A DNA stretch of 16,734 nt from Clostridiales bacterium (GCA_027357125.1 DAHVVW010000005.1:1-16734); one strand, 5' to 3'; counted from the first letter of the stretch, positions 9,056 to 16,690 are shown. Notes: generated by a model not told the origin, from the letters alone. A program made the numbers and translations.

Positions 9056-10054
9056 ATGAAAAAGCTAATTAACAATCCTGAACTTGTTGTTGAGGAAATG
9101 CTTGAAGGTATCTTGGAGGCTCATCCTAATCATTTACGGAAATTGTCTGCGGGCAACATTCTTGTGCGCAAGGATGCGCCTGTCAACGGAAAAGTAGCGT
9201 TGATCAGTGGTGGTGGCAGTGGCCATGAGCCAGCGCATGGCGGTTTCGTAGGGAGAGGAATGCTCGACGCTGCAGTTGCCGGAGCGGTTTTCACCTCGCC
9301 TACTCCGGATCAGATTTATGAAGCAATTAAAGGGGTTGTCAGCGAGGCCGGTGTTTTACTAGTTATTAAGAACTATACCGGAGATGTCATGAATTTTGAA
9401 ATGGCCGCAGAGATGGCCCAGGCCGACGGAATCAAGGTAGAATCAGTTATTGTCAATGACGATGTAGCCGTTGAGAATAGCACCTGGACTACCGGGCGCC
9501 GTGGCATTGCAGGCACAATTTTTGTACACAAAATTGCCGGTGCCAAAGCTGAGGCCGGAGATTCTCTCGGAGAGGTAAAGGCGGTTGCCGAAAAGGTAAT
9601 TGCTAATACAAGGAGTATGGGGATGGCTTTAACTCCATGTATTCTTCCAGCAGCGAGAAAACCAAATTTTGCCCTTGCTGACAATGAAATGGAAATCGGT
9701 ATAGGTATCCATGGCGAACCCGGTACGCACAGGGAAGAACTCAAGAGCGCTGATGAGATAACATTGCACCTTGTAAATAAAATCCTGGAGGATATGCATT
9801 TGACAGTGGGTGATGAGGTTGCAGTAATGATTAACGGGTTGGGAGCTACCCCGTTGATGGAACTCTATATAGTAAACCGCAAAGTAAAGCAAATACTTAC
9901 CGAACAAGGGATTAAGGTTGGCAAAACTTTTGTGGGAGAATTTATGACCTCTCTGGAAATGGCAGGATGTTCCGTGTCTCTGCTCAAGCTAGATAGTGAA
10001 TTAAAAGAGTTGCTGGAAGCACCGGCAGATACACTAGCATTGAAGGTTTTATAA
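9056..10054 (+). CDS. dhaK: PTS-dependent dihydroxyacetone kinase, DHA-binding subunit DhaK
   Basis: Binds dihydroxyacetone covalently and receives phosphate from the ADP held by DhaL, yielding DHAP. Family signatures: SGGGSGHEP (51-59, His57 matching E. coli His56), HGGFVGRGMLDAAVAG, KNYTGD (Asp110 matching Asp109) and IGIGIHGEPG, where His219 matches the histidine that forms the hemiaminal with DHA. Length, 332 aa, is close to that of stand-alone DhaK in PTS systems and much shorter than the fused ATP-dependent DHA kinases. ATG 9056 follows AAAGGAGAAAGG. It is the first gene behind the sigma-54 promoter and precedes dhaL and dhaM, so the phosphate donor is DhaM rather than ATP. Confidence 0.96.
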   Translation: MKKLINNPELVVEEMLEGILEAHPNHLRKLSAGNILVRKDAPVNGKVALISGGGSGHEPAHGGFVGRGMLDAAVAGAVFTSPTPDQIYEAIKGVVSEAGVLLVIKNYTGDVMNFEMAAEMAQADGIKVESVIVNDDVAVENSTWTTGRRGIAGTIFVHKIAGAKAEAGDSLGEVKAVAEKVIANTRSMGMALTPCILPAARKPNFALADNEMEIGIGIHGEPGTHREELKSADEITLHLVNKILEDMHLTVGDEVAVMINGLGATPLMELYIVNRKVKQILTEQGIKVGKTFVGEFMTSLEMAGCSVSLLKLDSELKELLEAPADTLALKVL

Positions 10055-10060
10055 TTTTGG

Positions 10061-10101
10061 TTGCAAGGAAGTAGTAGGGTAAACCTACTGCTTCCTTGCA
10101 A
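10061..10101 (+). repeat. Long intercistronic hairpin between dhaK and dhaL
   Basis: TTGCAAGGAAGTAGTAGG (10061-10078) pairs with 10084-10101 along 18 bp, with a single U-G pair and a 5-base loop. There is no T run on either side, so a simple terminator is unlikely. It lies in the 86-base gap after dhaK and ends about 25 bases before the dhaL ribosome site. It could stabilise upstream mRNA, mark a processing site or adjust subunit ratios. Role unknown. Confidence 0.75.
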
Positions 10102-10140
10102 AGAGTTGCTCTAAAAATACCAGAAGCGAAGGTGAAAGTG

Positions 10141-10791
10141 ATGAGCCTTAATTCCTCACAGGTTAAAAAGGTAATGCTAGAAATCGGGGAAACTGTCGAA
10201 AAAAATAAAGAATTTTTAACAGAACTGGACTTGGCAATAGGTGATGCTGATCATGGAATAAATCTAACGAAGGGTTTTCGGGCAGTTGCAACAAAGCTTT
10301 CTGCGACCGAAACAGATGATATTGGGGAAATTTTTACATTAGTCGGAATGACCTTGGTTGGCAATGTCGGCGGGGCGTCCGGGCCACTTTATGGGACGGC
10401 GTTTATGCGGGCAGGCTCTTACGCAGCAGGAAAAACAAGTTTAATCGCAGACGATTTTGTCGGAATTCTCGAAGCTGCGATAGGAGGAATTAAAATGCGC
10501 GGTAAAGCTGAAGCAGGAGATAAGACCATGCTAGACGCACTAATTCCGGCCCTAAATGCTTTTCAAGAAGCTCTTAAGCAAGGCATAACTGTGCACGGGG
10601 CCTTAACCAAGGCTGTGGAGGCCGCTTTAGCGGGTGTTAACTATACGAAAGAAATCCAGGCGCGTAAGGGACGTGCGAGTTATTTAGGGGCTAGAAGCAT
10701 TGGACATCAGGATCCAGGTGCTACTTCTACTTATCTCATGCTTAGAACTATCTCAAAAGCCGTACAGACTCAAGGGCAGCCGGAAAAATAG
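10141..10791 (+). CDS. dhaL: PTS-dependent dihydroxyacetone kinase, ADP-binding subunit DhaL
   Basis: Carries a tightly bound ADP that is phosphorylated by DhaM and then gives its phosphate to DHA on DhaK. The Mg-ADP-binding aspartates are visible as D30-x4-D35-x-D37 in DLAIGDADHGINLTKGF. Further family features are GGASGPLYGTAFM, KAEAGDKTMLDAL and the C-terminal ASYLGARSIGHQDPGA. I start at ATG 10141 (216 aa, normal for DhaL), with GAAGG (10128-10132) 8 bases upstream; the frame is open as far as GTG 10096, but that adds residues outside the family. It is followed 19 bases later by dhaM. Assignment is secure. Confidence 0.95.
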   Translation: MSLNSSQVKKVMLEIGETVEKNKEFLTELDLAIGDADHGINLTKGFRAVATKLSATETDDIGEIFTLVGMTLVGNVGGASGPLYGTAFMRAGSYAAGKTSLIADDFVGILEAAIGGIKMRGKAEAGDKTMLDALIPALNAFQEALKQGITVHGALTKAVEAALAGVNYTKEIQARKGRASYLGARSIGHQDPGATSTYLMLRTISKAVQTQGQPEK

Positions 10792-10810
10792 TCTAAGGAG
10801 GGTGTTGCAC

Positions 10811-11203
10811 GTGGTTGGAGTGGTTATTGTTTCGCATAGTCTAAAGATTGCCGAAGGGGCTAAAGAACTAGCGAGCCAGATGACCCCTGATAGGATTCCT
10901 TTGGCTGTTGCCGGTGGAACAAAGGATGGTCGTTTAGGAACTGATGCCGAACAAGTTCGTTCAGCGATTGAATCGGTATATTCAGATGATGGGATCGTTA
11001 TCCTTTATGACTTGGGAAGTGCGTTGATGAGTACCGAACTTGCAATTGAAGAGCTACCGGCAATTCAACAAGCCCGAGTTGCTGTGGTTCATGCACCCTT
11101 AGTTGAAGGGGTAGTCACTGCTGTTGTCGAAATTAGCCTTAATAAGAATTGGGAGAGTATTATAGTCACCCTGCAAGAAATGGATTTTGGTAAGGCCCCC
11201 TAG
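10811..11203 (+). CDS. dhaM: DHA kinase phosphotransfer subunit DhaM, EIIA domain only
   Basis: Mannose-family EIIA-like protein that takes phosphate from phospho-HPr and re-phosphorylates ADP on DhaL. The active histidine is His9 in VGVVIVSHSLKIAEG; GGTKDGRLGTD and YDLGSALMSTELA are also typical of DhaM. The 130 aa cover the EIIA domain alone, whereas E. coli DhaM also has HPr and an Enzyme I fragment attached; here those functions are separate genes just downstream. Start GTG 10811 has AAGGAGGG 8 bases before it. Another in-frame GTG (10802) overlaps that ribosome site and was not chosen. Confidence 0.93.
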   Translation: MVGVVIVSHSLKIAEGAKELASQMTPDRIPLAVAGGTKDGRLGTDAEQVRSAIESVYSDDGIVILYDLGSALMSTELAIEELPAIQQARVAVVHAPLVEGVVTAVVEISLNKNWESIIVTLQEMDFGKAP

Positions 11204-11255
11204 AAAAACTACATACATATTGGATCTTAGTTTAACTAATGTGGAGGTAAAAACA

Positions 11256-11525
11256 TTGAGTGTAAAAGCTGAGGTTGTAATCAAGAATCATAGTGGGCTT
11301 CATGCCCGCCCCGCAGCATTATTTATTCAAACTGCTAACAAGTTTAAAGCGGATATAGTAGTAAGCTCCGGGGTAAAACAAGTTAATGCCAAAAGCATTA
11401 TCAGTGTTTTATCACTTGGTGCTAGGGGTGGAACTCAAGTAACTATTGAGGCGGAAGGCCCGGATGCTGAGCAAGCGGTAAAAGATTTGGTTTTTTTACT
11501 TGCTACTATCGACGAAGGAGAGTAG
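11256..11525 (+). CDS. ptsH: Phosphocarrier protein HPr (PTS)
   Basis: Cytoplasmic phosphocarrier that moves phosphate from Enzyme I to DhaM and possibly to other PTS partners. Shows the histidine site NHSGLHARPA (His16, the His15 of classic numbering) and the regulatory serine site VNAKSIISVLSLGA (Ser47, classic Ser46), which in Firmicutes is phosphorylated by HPr kinase. It ends in the usual EQAVKDLVFLLA. The start is TTG 11256 (89 aa), with GGAGG (11243-11247) 8 bases upstream; no ATG or GTG gives a proper N-terminus. The position between dhaM and ptsI suggests a role in the DHA chain. Whether it is the general HPr of the cell or a dedicated copy cannot be told from the window. Confidence 0.95.
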   Translation: MSVKAEVVIKNHSGLHARPAALFIQTANKFKADIVVSSGVKQVNAKSIISVLSLGARGGTQVTIEAEGPDAEQAVKDLVFLLATIDEGE

Positions 11526-11589
11526 AGGAATACCAAAACTATTGTCTTCGAACATCTTCTGATGCATTTGGCAGGTAAACAGGAAAGAA

Positions 11590-12126
11590 GTGACTAATTT
11601 GAAAAAAGAGATTAGGGTACTTTGTCTTATTGATCAGGCCTTTGAAGACCTAGAACTTTGGTATCCAATTCTAAGGTTAATGGAGGAAAATATTATTATT
11701 CATTTGGCCGGAGAAAGAGCAAATGAAAAATATATAGGTAAATATGGTATCCCAGCTATATCGGAATATTCCTTTAAGGATATAAATTACAAGGAATATG
11801 ATGCCTTACTTATTCCTGGGGGGTGGGCACCGGATAAGCTAAGAAGATTTCCGAAAGTAATTGAAATTGTAAGATACATGAATGAGCAGGAACGACCGAT
11901 AGGTCATATTTGTCATGCGGGTTGGGTTCTGATTTCTGCAGATATCTTAAGAGGCAAGCAGGTAACGAGTACACTAGGAATAAAAGATGATATGACAAAT
12001 GCAGGTGGATTATGGATAGACGCACCGGTTGTTGTTGATGGGAATATCATATCAAGCAGAAAGCCACTAGATTTGCCTTTCTACATGAAGGAATTTATTG
12101 AAATATTAACAAATAAAAACAAATAA
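11590..12126 (+). CDS. DJ-1/PfpI family protein (class I glutamine amidotransferase-like)
   Basis: Small cytoplasmic protein of the DJ-1/PfpI superfamily, whose members include cysteine proteases, chaperones and glyoxalase or deglycase-like enzymes. The nucleophile elbow reads GHICHAGW with Cys108-His109; other family marks are FEDLELWYPILRLME, DALLIPGGWAPDKLRRFP, GKQVTSTLGIKDD and NAGGLWID. Length, 178 aa, is usual. GTG 11590 follows AGGA at 11581-11584; TTG 11599 is an alternative start. It separates ptsH from ptsI and is visibly richer in A+T than ptsI, so it may have been inserted between them. In this operon a role against methylglyoxal formed from DHA or DHAP is plausible but only inferred. 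Substrate unknown. Confidence 0.88.
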   Translation: MTNLKKEIRVLCLIDQAFEDLELWYPILRLMEENIIIHLAGERANEKYIGKYGIPAISEYSFKDINYKEYDALLIPGGWAPDKLRRFPKVIEIVRYMNEQERPIGHICHAGWVLISADILRGKQVTSTLGIKDDMTNAGGLWIDAPVVVDGNIISSRKPLDLPFYMKEFIEILTNKNK

Positions 12127-12195
12127 ATAATTTTGCCGAAGCCCAGCAAAGCCTTGGAGAACTTCTTGAATCCTAAGTCATAAGGGGGGACAAAC

Positions 12196-13932
12196 GTGGA
12201 ATACACTGGAATCAGTGCAGCCTCAGGCTATGCTCTGGGGCCGGCCTTCCTGTTTCAGAAGCAAATAATCCAAATCACAAAGTCCGAGGTTCATAAAGAA
12301 CGTCTGGACTCGGAAATAAAGCGCTTTGAAGAAGCCTTGGGGCAGGCGGCTGAAGAACTGGAGAAGATTAAGGAGAAAACCAAGCAAACCATGGGTCCTG
12401 AAGAAGCAGAGATTTTTTCGGCTCATATTCTGGTGCTGGAAGACCCTGAATATAGTGGAGCAATTAAGGAAATGATCCGTTTGGAAGAGCTGAATGCTGA
12501 ATGGGCTGTGCAGGAAATAACAAATAGGTTTCTGAATATTTTTGCAAGTATGGATAATGAATATATCCGGGAACGAGCAGCCGATTTAAGAGATATAAGC
12601 AATATGGTTATAAGGAATTTGATGGGAATTAATTCCCTGTCGTTATCCGAGATCTCAGAGAATGTGGTCTTATTTGCCCATGATCTAACACCTTCGGACA
12701 CAGCCCAATTAGACAGAGAAAAGATTGCCGGCATTGTGACCAATATTGGAGGGAGAACGTCTCACTCGGCAATTATGGCTCGTTCGATGGAGATTCCTGC
12801 TGTTGTGGGTATGCAGGATATTGTGGAGAAGATTAATTCTGGAGAGTTCGTCATTGTTGACGGAAGCGAAGGAAAAGTGTTCGTTAATCCATCGGAGGAA
12901 TGGATTCAAATCTACAGGGACAAAAAGAAGAATTATGAAGTACGTCGGCAAGAATTTAAAATGCTTGTTCATGAGCCGTCCATGACGTCGGATGGGGTTC
13001 AGGTTGAGCTGGTTGCCAACATTGGGAATCCCCAGGATGCATTGGTAGCCGTAACCAATGGTGCCGAAGGAATTGGATTGTACCGAACCGAATTTCTATA
13101 TATGGGTAGACAAGAGCTCCCCTCAGAAGAAGAGCAATTTGAAGCATATAAAGCGGTTACCGAGATGTTTGGCAAAGAGCATCCTGTGGTGATTCGCTCA
13201 TTGGATATTGGCGGAGACAAAGCGCTTCCGTATCTGGACATGCCTAAGGAAATGAATCCCTTTCTGGGATACCGAGCCATCCGGCTCTGTCTTGACCGGA
13301 CGGACATTTTTCGGACTCAGCTGAGGGCGATTTTGCGTGCAAGTGCCTATGGGAATATTAAGTTGATGTACCCCATGATTGCCTCGCTGGAAGAACTCAG
13401 AGGAGCAAATAAAATACTGGAAGCGGCTAAACAAGAACTGTTTAGTCAAGGTAGTCCATTTAACAAGGACATGGAAGTCGGCATTATGGTTGAAATACCA
13501 GCTGTGGCGGTCATGGCAGATCGTTTTGCAGATGAAGTCGATTTCTTCAGCATTGGAACCAATGACCTGATTCAGTACACCATGGCAGCCGACCGCACGA
13601 ATGAAACGGTTGCGTATCTGTCTCAGCCCTTTAATCTAGCAGTGCTGAGACTGATTAAGGGAGTCATTGATGCAGCCCATAAGGCAGGAAAACGGGTGGC
13701 TATGTGTGGAGAGATGGCTGGAGATTTAACCGCGCTCCCGATTTTACTCGGCCTGGGGCTCAATGAATTTAGTATGAGTGCCAGCTCGGTTCTGCCTGCA
13801 CGCGCATTGGTGCGTCAGCTGCCGAAGGAAAAAGCTCAAGCGATCGCAAAGGCCGTCCTGGAGATGGATAATCCGAAAGAAATTGAGAGGTTTGTGAAGC
13901 AAGAAATGCAGCTTCTTAGGGGCACTAGATAA
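12196..13932 (+). CDS. ptsI: Phosphoenolpyruvate-protein phosphotransferase, Enzyme I
   Basis: Starts the phosphotransfer chain by taking phosphate from phosphoenolpyruvate and giving it to HPr; cytoplasmic dimer. The N-terminal HPr-binding and phosphohistidine part holds GGRTSHSAIMARSMEIPAVVG with active His190; the C-terminal PEP-binding barrel shows GIGLYRTEFLYMGR, IRSLDIGGDKALPYL, GIMVEIPAVAVMADRFA, FSIGTNDLIQYTMAADR and the active cysteine in VAMCGEMAGD (Cys504). Length, 578 aa, is standard. The start is GTG 12196, with AAGGGGGG a few bases upstream. It is the last gene of the dha run; there is no strong terminator directly after it, only a 10-bp imperfect hairpin (13942-13951 / 13980-13989) without a T run. 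Confidence 0.97.
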   Translation: MEYTGISAASGYALGPAFLFQKQIIQITKSEVHKERLDSEIKRFEEALGQAAEELEKIKEKTKQTMGPEEAEIFSAHILVLEDPEYSGAIKEMIRLEELNAEWAVQEITNRFLNIFASMDNEYIRERAADLRDISNMVIRNLMGINSLSLSEISENVVLFAHDLTPSDTAQLDREKIAGIVTNIGGRTSHSAIMARSMEIPAVVGMQDIVEKINSGEFVIVDGSEGKVFVNPSEEWIQIYRDKKKNYEVRRQEFKMLVHEPSMTSDGVQVELVANIGNPQDALVAVTNGAEGIGLYRTEFLYMGRQELPSEEEQFEAYKAVTEMFGKEHPVVIRSLDIGGDKALPYLDMPKEMNPFLGYRAIRLCLDRTDIFRTQLRAILRASAYGNIKLMYPMIASLEELRGANKILEAAKQELFSQGSPFNKDMEVGIMVEIPAVAVMADRFADEVDFFSIGTNDLIQYTMAADRTNETVAYLSQPFNLAVLRLIKGVIDAAHKAGKRVAMCGEMAGDLTALPILLGLGLNEFSMSASSVLPARALVRQLPKEKAQAIAKAVLEMDNPKEIERFVKQEMQLLRGTR

Positions 13933-13977
13933 GCCACACCTGGTGGAAAATACCCGTAAATGTATTTGTCAACATAA

Positions 13978-14157
13978 AAATTTACCACCTTGCTAACAAA
14001 GTTGACCTACCCTGGCAAAAAAATATGGTGTTTTCAACATAGACTAAATATTGGATTGCCTTATCTTGCTGGTACAGCATTTTTAGTAATCGTGATTTTA
14101 ACAGCAGGACAAAAAATTAGTGAGTACGGACACATGGTTTTAGCTGCTCAAGAATAA
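13978..14157 (+). pseudogene. Tail of an unknown membrane protein (relic or tiny gene)
   Basis: The 329-base gap after ptsI holds an open frame that ends at TAA 14155-14157 and reads NIGLPYLAGTAFLVIVIL (one convincing transmembrane segment), then TAGQKISEYGHMVLAAQE. It has the look of the last helix and tail of a multi-span protein. There is no ATG start; TTG at 13990 or 14002 would give about 50-55 residues but has no ribosome site. I do not recognise the family. A decayed 3' end is the simplest reading; a small membrane protein is the alternative. Confidence 0.4.
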
Positions 14158-14170
14158 AAGAATAGAATCA

Positions 14171-14193
14171 GGTATGCCGGAATGCGGTATACC
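14171..14193 (+). repeat. Short hairpin just upstream of the 14262 gene promoter
   Basis: GGTATGCCG (14171-14179), loop GAATG, CGGTATACC (14185-14193): a 9-bp stem with one G-U pair. It ends one base before the TTGACA box at 14195 and has no T run. It may be a weak terminator of the preceding transcript or an operator; the role is unknown. Confidence 0.45.
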
Positions 14194-14194
14194 A

Positions 14195-14223
14195 TTGACA
14201 ATCCAGATTCTGTGGTTTATTCT
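14195..14223 (+). promoter_or_regulatory. Sigma-A promoter of the thioredoxin-like gene
   Basis: A perfect -35 box TTGACA (14195-14200), 17 bases, then TATTCT (14218-14223, 4/6 to TATAAT). The start is expected near 14230, about 30 bases before ATG 14262. Good geometry and a matching terminator downstream suggest a single-gene transcript. Confidence 0.65.
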
Positions 14224-14261
14224 AGAACCAAAGAATATTCTTACAGTGAGGGGAGGAGCTT

Positions 14262-14597
14262 ATGGTGTTGAAAAAGTTAAACGATAAGGATTTTCAGAGT
14301 TTCATTACAGCCAGCTTTTATTCAGCGGTTGGTTTTTATCATCCGGATTCGGAACATAACGGCCTAATGTTGCAGGTGATGGAGGAGTTCGCCGAAGGGC
14401 ATGGTAATGTAGCATCAGCCACCATGGATATTACAGGACAGGAAGCACCAGGAGAACTCGGAATTACAGAAGCTAATACCCCGATTATTGTGGTATTTAA
14501 ACAGGGTAATCCGGTTAAAGCGGTTAATGATTTTTCAGTTGAAAATCTTGCTGGTGCCATAGCCCCACCGGGAAAGAATATCACACTCCAGTGAACT
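14262..14597 (+). CDS. Thioredoxin-fold protein without the CxxC cysteines
   Basis: A 110-aa protein with thioredoxin layout: SAVGFYHPDSEHNGLML takes the place of the usual FWAPWCGPCKML, then VMEEFAEGHG, a central strand VASATMDI, the cis-proline segment NTPIIVVFKQGNPVKAV (Pro74) and a closing helix. The CGPC active site is missing and the protein contains no cysteine at all, so it cannot be a dithiol oxidoreductase. It may be a binding or scaffold protein. No signal peptide or membrane segment is seen; probably cytoplasmic. ATG 14262 is preceded by GGGGAGGAG. It has its own promoter (14195-14223) and terminator (14676-14725), so it is a one-gene unit. The fold is inferred from the pattern; exact family unknown. 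Confidence 0.8.
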
Positions 14598-14675
14598 CCC
14601 GATGGGGTACATATGGTTTGTGTGCTGAACCCATGAGGTTTAGTAATGCATACCCGAAATCGAATACAAAATTAT

Positions 14676-14725
14676 AAAGCTAAAGTCGAGCATTAATCTT
14701 TGCTTGCTTTAGCTTTGATTTTTTT
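14676..14725 (+). terminator. Rho-independent terminator after the thioredoxin-like gene
   Basis: AAAGCTAAAG (14676-14685) pairs perfectly with CTTTAGCTTT (14707-14716) across a 21-base loop, followed by GA and seven T (14719-14725). It is the clearest terminator in the window. It also lies just beyond the stop of the minus-strand gene and may serve that strand too, though its T run there is broken. Confidence 0.8.
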
Positions 14726-14747
14726 GTTCTTCTGCCAGAAAAAGAGT

Positions 14748-16412
14748 TTAGGTGCCAAAATCGTCGATGGCTACGGTTATGCCCATCTCTTTTATCGCTT
14801 GTAGGAGTTGGAGAGCCTGATCCTCGTTGTCCAGAAGCATGCTTTCCGTGATTTCCAGTTCCAGGGCAGATGGGGTCACGCCGGTCTGGGCCAGGATGTG
14901 GGCTATCGTCTGGGCCAGATTCGGCTCGTTAAACTGGCGGGCAGACAGGTTGACAGCCATTTTAGGAACGGGCAGGTTCTCAGTTTGCCACATCAGAACC
15001 TCGCGGCAGGCCGTTTCCAGAACCCAGCGTCCAATGGGTACGATGAGGCCCGTTTCCTCAGCCACCGGGATGAAAACAGCTGGAGGGATGAGTTCCTGCC
15101 CGGGGGGCTGCCAGCGGATAAGTGCTTCAACCCCGGTAAGTTTTCCGCTGTGGAGATCGACCAGCGGCTGGTAATAAAGTAGAAACTGGTCGTTTTCCAA
15201 AGCCTGGCGTAGATTGATTTCGAGTTCAAAACGCCGGGCAAACCGGGTGTTGAGGTCAACGGTGAAGAAACTAAAACTTCCCGGCTGATTGGCTTTGGCA
15301 TGGTGCAGGGCGGTATTAGCGTGCTGCACCAGAGCTTCCGCGCTGTGGCCATCGGTGGGGTAGATACTGATGCCAACGGTAGCACTGATAAATAGCTCTT
15401 TGCCCTCAATCTCGAAACCTTGGGAAAAGGCAGCAAGAAGGTCGCCGGTAGCTCGGGCGATATCCCGTTCACGCTCAACCAGGGGTAGAAGGACTAAAAA
15501 TTCATCCCCTCCCTGGCGGGCCAAAGTAACTTCTAGTGGCAGCGCGCTGAGCAGACGGCGGGAGATTTCTTGCAAGAGAATATCTCCTTGGTTGTGGCCG
15601 AAGGTATCATTGATTAGTTTATAACGATCCAGGTTCAATACCAGGACGGCAACCAATTTCTGCTCAAGGTGCGCTAAGCTTATGGCTTGAGTTAGATGTT
15701 CCCGGAAGAGGAGCAGGTTGGGGAGTCCGGTCAAAGCGTCGTGCTGTTCCTGATAAACTAGTTGGCGCAGTAAAATGCGTTTCTCGCTGACATCGTGGAA
15801 AACGAGCACGGCCCCGATGATGTGGCCGTTGCGGCTACGGATGGGGGCCGCCGTGTCTTCGATGGCAAATCGGTGCCCATGGCGGTTAACAAGCATGGGA
15901 TGATTGGACAACCCGATAATAGCGTTTTCCCGCAGGCAGCGTGTTACCGGGTTCTCTACCGTTGCATCGGTTTGTTCATTATAAATCAAATGCACATCGG
16001 TGGTGATCACAGCGTCCCCGATGGAGTCCAGAGTCACCTGAGCCCGTTCTTTTTCTTGCCATAAGGCCTCTTCAGCCAGCTTGCGCGGAGTAATGTCTTC
16101 ATAGAGAATGACGATCTCGTGGGAGGGCAAACGGTAGATTTCGTGCTCCCGCCAGCCGATGATGCGCTCGTTATCACAAAAAGTGGCCGGAAGATGAATG
16201 GGTTCCCCGCTCTGCCAGACCTGGCGGAAGGCATCCAAAAAGCCAAACTCTTCGGACTGAGGGAAAAATGTCGTCACTGTCTGGCCGATGACCTCGGAGC
16301 GCGATAAGTTGTCGGCCCGTTCGGCGGCGGGGTTAAATTCTTTAACGGTGAAATCTTCTCCGTCATTGATTGCTTCTAAAACAATCACCGCATTACTCAT
16401 GTGTTGGAACAT
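14748..16412 (-). pseudogene. PAS-PAS-GGDEF-EAL cyclic-di-GMP protein, truncated and internally deleted
   Basis: A 554-codon open frame for a diguanylate cyclase/phosphodiesterase: PAS-like domain (about 1-110), second PAS (about 125-213), GGDEF domain with intact GGDEF at 301-305 (ARQGGDEFLVLLPL), and EAL domain with EAL at 429-431 (GVEALIRW), NLSARQF and LELEITESMLL. Three lesions are visible. The frame stops directly after AIDDFGT, where the EAL domain should continue for about 90-100 residues (GYSSLSYLK and so on). The second PAS jumps from ITTDVH to LIYNEQT, losing some 30-35 residues of its core. Upstream of ATG 16412 the frame carries 35 more coding-like codons (NWQELASISPNHERLAAQEQ) to a stop at 16518-16520, with no start, so the original N-terminus is gone. 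The DNA is richer in G+C than its neighbours, suggesting foreign origin. The GGDEF domain could still be active if expressed; the EAL domain should not be. Confidence 0.8.
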
Positions 16413-16690
16413 GGTGCGGTAGCGGGCCTCACTGGCCTCAAGCTGCTCTTGGGCTGCCAGTCGTTCATGATTCGGGGAAATCGAGGCTAATTCCTGCCAA
16501 TTTCGCGGGTTTTTTTGTTAAAATGGCTGGAAACTCCAAAAAGCTACATTAAATTCATCGGGTTCAAAACAGCAATAGAAAATCCTTTATCCCCGACATG
16601 GCCAAGACCTGAAGGATTTATTATTGATTTGTCGAATTTGTTACCAAGTAACTATGTGAAATATTCTAAATTTTTATGGAGGAGCCTGAA
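16413..16690. other. Gap between the broken GGDEF-EAL gene and the NRPS start
   Basis: The left part (16413-16517) is the in-frame remnant of the minus-strand gene. On the + strand, an imperfect stem (GAAAT..AGG / CCT..ATTTC, about 16471-16505) is followed by GCGGG and seven T (16510-16516), which may be a terminator. The right part (16518-16690) is A+T rich and should hold the promoter of the next gene; a small dyad GTTAC-CAA-GTAAC (16640-16652) is present, but I see no convincing -35/-10 pair. Confidence 0.4.

Noticed and set aside
13942..13989. Imperfect hairpin after ptsI as operon terminator
   Set aside because: 28-base loop, an internal mismatch and no T run after it.
14808..15624. Open frames on the + strand over the GGDEF-EAL gene
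   Set aside because: They are shadows of the G+C-rich minus-strand gene, with no ribosome sites or family motifs.
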